From contig CAJXTP010000170.1 of the NCBI GenBank assembly GCA_913061335.1, positions 1 through 6,518 of the forward strand: a stretch of 6,518 nt of DNA, written 5' to 3'. The stretch comes from an uncultured Loktanella sp. (lineage in GTDB: Bacteria > Pseudomonadota > Alphaproteobacteria > Rhodobacterales > Rhodobacteraceae). Positions 1-5,740 of the stretch are shown here, piece by piece; position 1 is the stretch's first letter, and each line of letters opens with the position of its first letter. The notes beneath the pieces were generated by a model that ran no database searches, was not told the DNA's origin, and saw only the letters and a list, made by a program, of their open reading frames with translations. A program made the translations under genes and the position numbers.

Positions 1-14
1 AGATTTGTAGACGC
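1..14 (+). repeat. Inner part of the IS3-element left inverted repeat
   Basis: AGATTTGTAGACGC aligns without gaps to AGTTTCCTAGACAC, the inner 14 nt of the reverse-complemented right end, with 10 matches. The outer ~12 nt of the repeat would lie before the window. Confidence 0.6.
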
Positions 15-36
15 TTTGCTTGGTAATTTTGGAACC

Positions 37-44
37 AAGGAGAG
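37..44 (+). promoter_or_regulatory. Shine-Dalgarno site of orfA
   Basis: AAGGAGAG ends 6 nt before the ATG at 51. This strong ribosome binding site supports that start over the in-frame ATG four codons later. Confidence 0.7.
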
Positions 45-50
45 ACGGAT

Positions 51-332
51 ATGAGTAAGGGAATGCGGCTTACAGATGAGTTCAAACGGGATGCTGTGAT
101 GCAGGTCGTGGCGCGCGGTTACGCAGTCAGCGAAGTGGCCGATCGGCTCGGGATCAGCACTAAATCACTTTACACTTGGAGGGCGCAGTTTGCGAAGCCA
201 GCACGGGTTCGCGACGCTGAGTTAGATTTGGCGGCTGAGCTCAAGTTGGTCAAAAAGGAATTGGCCCGCGTCACTGAGGAACGCAACATCCGAAAAAAGG
301 CGACCGCGTACTTCGCTCGAGAGTCTCAGTGA
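51..332 (+). CDS. IS3-family transposase OrfA (HTH DNA-binding subunit)
   Basis: 93-residue OrfA, the regulatory and DNA-binding part of an IS3-family transposase. Residues about 8-47 form the HTH_Tnp_1-type helix-turn-helix (EFKRDAV, then VSEVADRLGIS and SLYTWRAQF, with the usual Trp at 43). Residues about 57-82 are a heptad-rich leucine-zipper segment (AELKLVKKELARVTEE), used in this family for multimerisation. The C-terminus KKATAYFARES is family-typical. Two residues in the normally conserved ERDILKKA stretch appear as ERNIRKKA, perhaps a sign of decay. In the family OrfA alone represses transposition, and a -1 frameshift makes the OrfAB transposase. The stop overlaps the GTG of orfB (GTGA). 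Length is normal. Confidence 0.92.
   Translation: MSKGMRLTDEFKRDAVMQVVARGYAVSEVADRLGISTKSLYTWRAQFAKPARVRDAELDLAAELKLVKKELARVTEERNIRKKATAYFARESQ
293..299 (+). promoter_or_regulatory. A6G programmed -1 frameshift site
   Basis: The heptamer A AAA AAG is phased exactly with the orfA codons (AAA 294-296, AAG 297-299), the classic IS3-family slippery sequence. Slipping by -1 enters a frame open from 299 through the GTG at 329 into orfB, giving an OrfAB fusion. Confidence 0.8.
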
Positions 333-1208
333 GGTACGCGTTTATTGAGGCACATCGACCTGAGTTTTCAGTCCGTTCAATGTGCCGTGTCCTGTTGGTG
401 CATTTCAGCGGTTTCTATGCATGGCTTAAAGAACCGTTAAGTAGCGCGTGCGCTTGAAGATGCGCGTCAGACTGAACTCATCCAGCAGGCCTGGGCCGAC
501 AGCGGCAAGGTCTATGGCTATCGCAAATTGACGGATGATCTGCGTGATGCTGGCGAGACATGTTCTGAGAACCATGTGGCGCGCTTGGCCAATATCGCGG
601 GTATTGCGGCGCAGATCGGATACAAGCGTCGCCCTGGTCGCTATGGCGGCAAGCCTGCTGTCGTCGCGGACAACACATTGGATCGACAGTTTGAAGTCGC
701 TGCGCCTGATCGGGTCTGGGTGACCGACATAACTTACATCAGAACGCACGAAGGTTGGTCATATCTAGCCGTTGTAATCGATCTGTTCTCAAGGCGGGTC
801 GTCGGATGGTCAATGCAATCTCGTATGACGACTGACTTAGCTTTGCAGGCATTGTTGGCTGCCGTTTGGTGGCGCAAGCCAAAGCACAAGGTCATGATCC
901 ACTCCGACCAAGGTTCACAATTTACCGGTGGGGAGTGGCAATCGTTCCTCGCCAAACACAATTTGGTCGCCAGTATGAGCCGTCGTGGAAATTGTCATGA
1001 TAACGCCGTCGCAGAAAGCTTCTTCCAGCTATTAAAACAGGAGCGCATCAGGCGGCGGACATACCTCACACGCGACGCTGCAAGGCGGAACGTGTTCGAA
1101 TACATCGAGATGTTTTACAACACGACACGAAAGCACACCAACAATGGCATGCTGTCGCCGGTTGACTATGAAACAGAACAGAAGAGAATGAATGAAGCAG
1201 GTGTCTAG
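329..1208 (+). pseudogene. IS3-family transposase OrfB (DDE integrase), broken by a +1 frameshift
   Basis: OrfB, the catalytic half of the transposase. It starts at GTG 329, overlapping the orfA stop, and reads VRYAFIEAHRPEFSVRSMC through to WLKEPLSS near 445. The conserved continuation (RALEDARQTELIQQAW) is one frame later, from CGT at 447. The simplest explanation is one inserted base at about 443-447, since the original frame hits TGA at 455-457. The remaining frame is open to TAG at 1206-1208. The rve integrase core is intact: Asp in VTDITYI (codon 726), Asp in HSDQGSQF (906) and Glu in NAVAESFF (1014), with 35 residues between the second and third, i.e. DD35E. The downstream frame has only a TTG at 528, which is an internal Leu of YRKLTDDL and not a real start. 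A sequencing error would look the same. Confidence 0.85.
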
Positions 1209-1226
1209 GAAACTAGGGGCACCTCA
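1201..1226 (+). repeat. Right inverted repeat of the IS3-family element
   Basis: The stretch runs from GTGTCTAGG to GCACCTCA and contains the orfB stop codon, a usual arrangement for IS3-family ends. It ends with CA and pairs with the partial left repeat at window positions 1-14. The exact outer boundary is inferred from the terminal CA. Confidence 0.65.
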
Positions 1227-1495
1227 GTAGATATTCTGCCAACTTGGTCCGTTCGCTCGAAGTTGTGAGTTTTTCAACAGCATAGGCGGATTGCGGACCT
1301 TCGCTGCCGGTGCAGAATGCAGATGTGGTTCGCTGCAAAGCAGACACTCTATTTCTTGTAACATCCATCGGGTATTCATTTCCCAATTGGGCAGGAAACA
1401 ACTTATAGGGGTTTGCATGTTCCTTCGATTGGAGGAGCATGAGGTAATTTCCCGCTATTGTTTGGAACAAATGTACCCGTCACCATTCCGAAAAG
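1227..1495. other. Stretch without a supportable gene between two IS elements
   Basis: Three short reading frames exist here, but none has a ribosome binding site or a recognisable protein. The 8-mer TTCGCTGC occurs at 1300-1307 and again at 1329-1336, the first within GCGGACCTTCGCTGC. The stretch GAGTTTTTCAACAG at 1268-1281 resembles sequence often seen at IS borders, but I cannot assign it. Probably intergenic or scarred DNA left by insertions. Confidence 0.5.
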
Positions 1496-1666
1496 ATGAT
1501 CGCGGCCGCTAAGATGAACAAGGTGAACCCAGAAGCATGGCTGGCTTGGATCCTCGAGCATACCCAAGATCACCCCGCCAATCGCAACAGCGAGCTCCTA
1601 TCTTGGAAGTGTCAGGACATGATAGATTCCGAAGAAGCCGAGGCAGAGGCCCAAAACAACGATTGA
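1496..1666 (+). pseudogene. C-terminal remnant of an IS66-family TnpC transposase
   Basis: Read from about 1496, the frame gives AAAKMNKVNPEAWLAWIL, then EHTQDHPANRNSELLSW, and ends at TGA 1664-1666. This matches the extreme C-terminus of IS66 TnpC transposases, whose usual form is AKLNGVDPQAWLADVLARI followed by a histidine/asparagine stretch and ELLPWNW. Only about 56 codons remain. The frame is closed by TAA at 1445-1447, and nothing resembling the DDE core lies upstream. After SWKCQ the protein carries an acidic tail (SEEAEAEAQNND) that is not typical of the family. The ATG at 1496 may just be an internal Met. It is a dead fragment that marks an older insertion or recombination event next to the IS3 element. 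Confidence 0.75.
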
Positions 1667-1721
1667 AAAACGGCAGCTTGAATGCTTACATCGAGATAGC
1701 ACTCGGAACGAAAAATTAGAG

Positions 1722-3161
1722 ATGGAAATACTGTTAGTCCCAATATTGCTTCTTCTAGGTGTAACTTTCGTGTTTACCGACAATGAAGAAGACGAGGAAA
1801 ACAGCGAACCCAACGTTATTGTTCATGTCGATGATGACAATACATCCGTCGGAACCCAGTCCATTGATCGGATATTCATGCTGGGTGGCGACGACATCGC
1901 GTCAGGTGGAGACGGCGATGATGAAGTTTTTCTTGGCTCCGGCGACGACGCAACAGTAGAAATAGCCACAGACGGTAGCTTTGATACTGTCGGGATGGAC
2001 GGTGATGACGTGATCCGCGGCGGCGACGGTAATGACGTCATTTTTGATAGCATCGGCAGCAATACGATCTACGGAGAGCTCGGGGAAGACGTTATCAACG
2101 CCGTCGATTTTGCAGGCGACGATGATGGCAGTGATATCATTTTTGGCGGATATGGCGCTGACCATATCTATGTGGACGATGGTGACATCGTTTCAGGCGG
2201 GGCCGGATACGACAGTTTTTACATCGTGGTAAGCGAACCTTGAACCGTAGAGCCGGTCATAATCACGGACATCAGTGGCGATCCTGAGTTCCGCGATAAT
2301 GGTGATAGCCTCACGTTCGTAAATACTGATGGCGAGCCCTACACACGCGGGCACCTATGGAGGGAATATCCAGAAGATTCGTCGGACATACACATCTACC
2401 TAAAGGGCCATCTCGTCGCCGTTTTGCAGGGAGCTGCAGATTACGAATCTTACCCCGACATTACGAATGATGTAGCGCCACGGATTAATGGCACTAGTAG
2501 AGACGATGTCATCGAATTAGGCCCTGATACACGATGGGCCTACGGGGCGGCTGGTGATGACGTTATCACCTTTGCAGATACGCTGCCTGACCAATGGAGA
2601 TCTGTGCGAATCTACGGAGGGGATGGCGACGATGAAATAATTGGCCGCCGTTTCCAGGAACGGATCGAAGGAGGGGATGGCAATGACACATTGATCGGCG
2701 GTGGCGGCGGCGATGTTATATTTGGCGGTGAGGGCGATGATATTTTTAACAGCGTTGATTTCCCCCAAATAGACGGACAGCCGCAAGCTGCACAAGGTGA
2801 CAGTCTTGTCGCGCGCGATTACTCTGGCCACGATACCTACATTTTCGATGCCGGGGACAGAATATCCAACCACCTAAGTAGCGAGTCTATCTTCGACTCT
2901 TACATACAAGTTCACCGCGATGGCGATGTAAACGTCGCACATATTGCGAACTTCAATCTCAAGCTAGAATCTCTAACAGTGCAGACCAATAGCCCGACAG
3001 GCGTTTTGGGTTTTATCCCCACAGACGATTTCATAGACTTGGCTCCCTCTGTGGGAGGGTCCGGAACTTATGTGACCATCGATGGGGTGCCCATCACATT
3101 TTTGCGCGAAGTTACGTTAGACGAGGCGCGGGCCGCCAATATTACATTAGAGCGCGTCTAA
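1722..3161 (+). pseudogene. RTX-type calcium-binding protein gene interrupted by an in-frame TGA
   Basis: One 480-codon frame from ATG 1722 to TAA 3159-3161, broken only by TGA at 2241-2243 (codon 174). Residues 3-18 are strongly hydrophobic (ILLVPILLLLGVTFVF), then comes an acidic stretch (NEEDEENSEP). This looks like a membrane anchor or uncleaved signal, not a lipoprotein. First RTX block, residues about 54-167: SGGDGDDEVF, RGGDGNDVIF, FGGYGADHIY, SGGAGYDSFY. Second block, about 256-342: YGGDGDDEII, EGGDGNDTLI, GGGGGDVIF, GGEGDDIF. Each block is followed by a beta-rich tail ending in a similar pattern (KGHLVAVLQG; DGVPITFLRE). RTX nonapeptides (GGxGxDxUx) bind calcium in a parallel beta-roll, generally outside the cytoplasm. 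The second half has no credible own start (TTG 2424 is an internal Leu with no SD), so translation probably stops after 173 residues. The SD before 1722 is weak. Partners and role are unknown. Confidence 0.82.
2241..2243 (+). other. Premature in-frame TGA splitting the RTX gene
   Basis: The residues before it (SFYIVVSEP) and after it (TVEPVIITDIS) continue one protein in the same frame. The frame stays open for 305 codons afterwards. A single substitution from CGA (Arg) or TGG (Trp) would produce it. Confidence 0.8.
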
Positions 3162-3172
3162 GCGACCCGATT

Positions 3173-3322
3173 ATGCCGAAAAAACATATGCAAATTGCGA
3201 CGACGCCGGAGCGGTTAACTTTACAAACAGCAATCCCAACCGAAGCACAGGACGCCACTATCGTTGTCCTTTCGTACTCTGGACATGACCCCCGCACGTA
3301 TTACCGATTAAGTGCAGGATAA
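3173..3322 (+). CDS. Small hypothetical protein, 49 residues
   Basis: ATG 3173 to TAA 3320-3322, starting 11 nt after the RTX stop. It encodes a soluble-looking peptide beginning MPKKHMQIATTPERLTLQ and ending GHDPRTYYRLSAG. An alternative start is the ATG at 3188. There is no clear Shine-Dalgarno sequence, signal peptide, membrane segment or recognisable motif. I do not recognise the family. It may be a fragment of a longer decayed gene, since the composition looks coding (segments such as DATIVVLSYSGHDPRTYY) but the frame is short. It may equally be a chance ORF. Confidence 0.25.
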   Translation: MPKKHMQIATTPERLTLQTAIPTEAQDATIVVLSYSGHDPRTYYRLSAG

Positions 3323-3500
3323 GCGATCACATTGTCCGCTGACCGACGTTTGTCCCTCCAAAATGATGATGGAATGCGCTTGAACTAATTACGGTTGTTG
3401 AGGGACGCGATGCACCTATACGGCTAGGGACGAGGTTCAGTTCGTGTGTTTGGACGTTATCGAAATCCGGATCTGGCACCTTGGCACATTAAGGATCCTG
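3323..3500. other. Intergenic stretch between the RTX region and the minus-strand operon
   Basis: No supportable gene. GTCCCTC at 3352-3358 and GAGGGAC at 3400-3406 form a 7-bp inverted repeat with a 41-nt loop, and AGGGACG recurs at 3426-3432. No U-tract follows either repeat, so they do not look like a terminator. This is also where the minus-strand operon should end, but I found no convincing hairpin after its last stop codon. Confidence 0.45.
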
Positions 3501-3785
3501 TTAGCTGGTTTTTACTGACAGAAAGCGCCCGTCATGAAACTCTTTGGCCGCACGAACCCAAACTTGACCTTCGCGGTCATCGTACACCACGATGGCACTA
3601 TGGTCGCTTTCCAAAATTCCTTTGTAAAGATACCTATATAGCCCGCCCTTTTTATGGCGATGGGTCGGTTCCCAAGATGCGGGGGGTGGCCTATGAAAAG
3701 ACTCATTGATGCCAAGGTCTGTTTGTATTTGGCGGGATATTTCGACATCAAACCCAAAAATTCTCATGCTGCGCCTATTATACAT
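3501..3785 (-). CDS. DUF1653-like small protein, downstream of the reductase
   Basis: 94 residues from the ATG at 3785. The second half holds the recognisable part, residues about 44-90: KKGGLYRYLYKGILESDHS, then AIVVYDDREGQVWVRAAKEF and DGRF. This resembles the DUF1653 pattern of G-x-Y-R-x-Y-K-G followed by VVY and a G-x-WVRP-x-x-x-F stretch, here with Ala in place of the usual Pro. DUF1653 proteins are small and of unknown biochemical role. The N-terminal 40 residues are not recognised. The ATG overlaps the reductase stop by 8 nt (ATGTATAA), suggesting co-transcription and translational coupling. An alternative start, ATG at 3767 (88 residues), has AGG 6 nt upstream and would leave a 10-nt gap. 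No transmembrane segment is seen. The family assignment rests on motif memory only. Confidence 0.7.
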   Translation of the reverse strand: MYNRRSMRIFGFDVEISRQIQTDLGINESFHRPPPASWEPTHRHKKGGLYRYLYKGILESDHSAIVVYDDREGQVWVRAAKEFHDGRFLSVKTS

Positions 3786-5508
3786 TTGATAGAATAGTTC
3801 CGGTTATCGCGTTGGGCCGAAAGGTTGTGCAGCCTTTGCAACCAGCAGAATATGCGTGCAGATATACATTTTCAAAGTCCCGAAACGAAATGTTCTCGGG
3901 ACAGTTTACCGTTTTTGAAATGCCGCTATCGACCCATTTTTGCGCGACCGATTGCATATTTACGTGTTCCTCTGGTGTCAAGTCGTCTACGGTCACGAAT
4001 GTATCGGGGAGCGGTGTGTTCATGCCATATAGATTTCGAAATACCCCAGCTGCATAATCGACAATTTTTTCAGAAGCGGTACCTCCACTTGGCAAGGCAA
4101 TCTTTCGGTGGAATTCGACGGAAAACACAGGTTCAATCCCTGATGATACATTGCCTGCAAAAAGTGAAGTTGTACCTGTCGGCGCAATCGTGGTGACGAG
4201 ACCGTTTCGGAGCCCGAAAAGTTCGATCTCTTTTTGTACATGTGAACTTAGACTACGAATGTTGTTATTTTTCAGATGTGCTTGTTTACGATATTTGGGA
4301 AAAGTTCCGCGTTCCTGTGCCAACTTGGAAGAGGCTAGGTAGGCGGAGTTCTGGATTGTCTGCATCCATTTTCCCAGCATAGATTTTGCCTTTTCTGAAC
4401 CATAACGCACATCTAACATTGCAAGAGCATCCGCCACTCCAGTCACACCAACGCCGATCCGCCGCTTGCTTTGCGCCTCAGATTTCTGCGCGTCCAGCGG
4501 GTAGCGCGACACGTCGAGCGTATTGTCTAACATGCGCACAGCGATCGACGCCAAATGCCTTAATTGTGGCAAGTCAAGAGATGCATCTGGCGTGAATGGC
4601 GCATGCACCAATCGCGCCAGATTGATTGATGCAAGTGGACACGCGCCGTAGGGCGGGAGTGGTTGCTCGGCGCAAGAATTTGTAGAGGATATAGTTTCCA
4701 AGTAATTGAGCGCATTGGCTTCGTTAATCCGGTCAATGAATAAAACCCCAGGCTCTGCAGCCTTAAAGTTTTGACCGATAATAGAAGACCAAAGGTCACG
4801 GGCCGCGATCGTGCGCCACGTTTGGCCTTCCCAAATTAGGGGCCAAGCAGCACCGTTCCGAACCGCATCCATGAAGTTGTCAGTTATCATGACGGAGAGG
4901 TTGAAGTTGCGCAGGCGTGTCGGCTCCGATTTCGCGCTAATAAATGCCTCGATATCTGGATGGTCGCAACGCAGCGTGGCCATCATGGCCCCGCGCCCCA
5001 TTCCAGAAACAACCATTTTGCAAACAGCGTCGCAGATATCCATCGCGGGCAATGGCCCAGCCGCAGGACATCCGATGCCATGGACGGGCGCACCTTTAGG
5101 ACGTAGCGTTGAGAAATCGAAACCGAGTCCACCTCCCATTTTCATGGTTAATGCCGCGTCTTTGACTGTGTCCATGATGCCGGTAAGCGAGTCTGGTATG
5201 GTTCTCATTACAAACGTATTGCAGAGGGTAACATCACGGCCCGTACGGCAGCCCGCAAGTATCCGACCACCAGGTAAGAGTTTAAAGTCAGCCATTGCGT
5301 CATAGAACAGTGACGCCCACAGGTCGCGCTCAATAGGCGCCTCGACGTTTGCGATTTCTTCTGCGACCCGTCGCCAAGTGTCATGGACGGTCTTATCTAC
5401 AGGCCGGCTACCAATCCGAAATTGGTATTTTGCTTCCCAAATTTGCTGAGATATCGGCTGCTCAAACACATCGTCGGACTGCCGTCGTTCATTTACACCT
5501 ATTTTCAT
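3778..5508 (-). CDS. nrdJ: Class II (adenosylcobalamin-dependent) ribonucleotide reductase, short form
   Basis: 576 residues. Reduces ribonucleotides to deoxyribonucleotides for DNA synthesis in the cytoplasm, using a cobalamin-generated thiyl radical and no oxygen. The N-terminus (PISQQIWEAKYQF, DTWRRVA) is the short alphaproteobacterial type with no ATP-cone. Active site: NSCAE at 277-281 gives the catalytic Asn277, thiyl Cys279 and Glu281, and Cys290 in PYGACPLASINL, 11 residues on, fits the second redox cysteine. The phosphate-binding loop is PTGTTSLFAGNVSSG, 443-457. The first redox cysteine usually lies in an NCF motif; here the motif reads LCNTFVM, with Cys96 two residues early and Thr98 in the expected place. 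The protein ends 16 residues after CKGC (557-560) and lacks the TSCPD-type tail of ~750-residue relatives. GGGG a few nt before ATG 5508 supports the start. First gene of a pair with the DUF1653-like gene. Confidence 0.9.
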   Translation of the reverse strand: MKIGVNERRQSDDVFEQPISQQIWEAKYQFRIGSRPVDKTVHDTWRRVAEEIANVEAPIERDLWASLFYDAMADFKLLPGGRILAGCRTGRDVTLCNTFVMRTIPDSLTGIMDTVKDAALTMKMGGGLGFDFSTLRPKGAPVHGIGCPAAGPLPAMDICDAVCKMVVSGMGRGAMMATLRCDHPDIEAFISAKSEPTRLRNFNLSVMITDNFMDAVRNGAAWPLIWEGQTWRTIAARDLWSSIIGQNFKAAEPGVLFIDRINEANALNYLETISSTNSCAEQPLPPYGACPLASINLARLVHAPFTPDASLDLPQLRHLASIAVRMLDNTLDVSRYPLDAQKSEAQSKRRIGVGVTGVADALAMLDVRYGSEKAKSMLGKWMQTIQNSAYLASSKLAQERGTFPKYRKQAHLKNNNIRSLSSHVQKEIELFGLRNGLVTTIAPTGTTSLFAGNVSSGIEPVFSVEFHRKIALPSGGTASEKIVDYAAGVFRNLYGMNTPLPDTFVTVDDLTPEEHVNMQSVAQKWVDSGISKTVNCPENISFRDFENVYLHAYSAGCKGCTTFRPNAITGTILSNV

Positions 5509-5528
5509 TTAAGCCCCAACATTCAATG

Positions 5529-5539
5529 CCAATGATTGG
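5529..5539. repeat. Palindrome CCAATGATTGG
   Basis: Perfect 5+1+5 inverted repeat, centred at 5534, in the leader of the reductase gene about 26 nt before its start codon. It shares the core CAATGATT with the palindrome at 5560-5574, 35 nt away. A possible operator. Confidence 0.45.
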
Positions 5540-5559
5540 ACCCTTATTGGTAGAATCTT

Positions 5560-5574
5560 TTAATCAATGATTAA
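5560..5574. repeat. Palindrome TTAATCAATGATTAA
   Basis: Perfect 7+1+7 inverted repeat centred at 5567, about 60 nt before the reductase start. Its size and AT-richness fit a dimeric repressor or LysR/MarR-type site, but no regulator gene is in the window to pair it with. Confidence 0.5.
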
Positions 5575-5599
5575 CCAAGCTGAAAGTCCGCTTAGTCAG

Positions 5600-5623
5600 A
5601 GGCACTTAGCTAAGGTTTTGCCT
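5600..5623. repeat. Palindrome CTTAGCTAAG flanked by AGGCA/TGCCT arms
   Basis: CTTAGCTAAG (5605-5614) is a perfect 10-bp palindrome. AGGCA (5600-5604) and TGCCT (5619-5623) are complementary arms on either side, slightly off-centre. It could be another binding site in the shared promoter. Confidence 0.35.
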
Positions 5624-5728
5624 AAAAATTGCGACCCGTAAAATTCGACTCGATAACTGAATTGGAAATGCCTGTTGTTAGCCAAAATTTAAAGATGAAC
5701 CCGTAACTTGATTGCGGGGCTACAAAGG

Positions 5729-5733
5729 TAGGA
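5729..5733 (+). promoter_or_regulatory. Shine-Dalgarno site that decides the GST start
   Basis: TAGGA ends 7 nt before the ATG at 5741. The upstream in-frame TTG at 5735 would sit too close to it, so the ATG is the better start. Confidence 0.65.
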
Positions 5734-5740
5734 ATTGAAA

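Larger units (their letters stand above)
1..1226 (+). mobile_element. IS3-family insertion sequence, left tip missing, transposase frameshifted
   Basis: Seen: an orfA/orfB pair in -1 relative phase, an A6G slippery heptamer, a DD35E catalytic triad, and a right terminus ending in CA just after orfB. The reverse complement of the right end begins TGAGGTGCCCCT, typical of IS3-family tips. The first 14 bases of the window match positions 13-26 of that inverted repeat at 10 of 14 positions, so about 12 nt of the left end lie outside the window and the full element would be roughly 1.24 kb, a normal size for the family. Target-site duplication cannot be tested because the left flank is absent. The extra base in orfB suggests this copy is not autonomous. 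The exact IS name is not recognised. Confidence 0.88.
5509..5740. promoter_or_regulatory. Divergent promoter region between reductase and GST genes
   Basis: 232 nt between two divergent starts, AT-rich in places, holding several palindromes described separately. It must contain both promoters unless the genes are read from further away, but I cannot assign -35 and -10 boxes with confidence on either strand. I see no cobalamin riboswitch (B12 box) and no NrdR-box pair, the two regulators one might expect for such a reductase. Confidence 0.55.

Noticed and set aside
528..530. TTG as a separate start of the transposase
   Set aside because: It is the internal Leu of YRKLTDDL. The true protein begins upstream at GTG 329, and the gap comes from a frameshift.
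1213..1470. Minus-strand 85-residue frame downstream of the IS3 element
   Set aside because: It overlaps the IS right end, has no ribosome binding site and no recognisable protein.
1663..1691. Promoter TTGAAA-N17-TTACAT ahead of the RTX gene
   Set aside because: The -35 box is fair, but the -10 matches the consensus at only 3 of 6 positions. Too weak to list.
2241..2243. TGA as selenocysteine or as evidence of an altered genetic code
   Set aside because: Other genes here, such as orfA and the IS66 fragment, use TGA as a normal stop. I see no obvious selenocysteine hairpin, and RTX proteins do not use selenocysteine.
2424..2426. TTG as the start of a second independent RTX gene
   Set aside because: The frame is open back to the TGA at 2241 and the intervening residues are a normal part of the protein; there is no Shine-Dalgarno site before the TTG.
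3446..3709. Plus-strand 87-residue reading frame
   Set aside because: It is antisense to the DUF1653-like gene, which has recognisable motifs and overlaps the reductase stop. The plus-strand product resembles nothing.
4811..5305. Plus-strand 164-residue reading frame inside the reductase
   Set aside because: Antisense shadow of a clearly conserved enzyme; the composition reflects the complementary codons only.
5509..5740. Cobalamin riboswitch or NrdR boxes ahead of the reductase
   Set aside because: No B12-box sequence and no pair of NrdR-like ACACWATATATWGTGT sites could be found on the minus strand.
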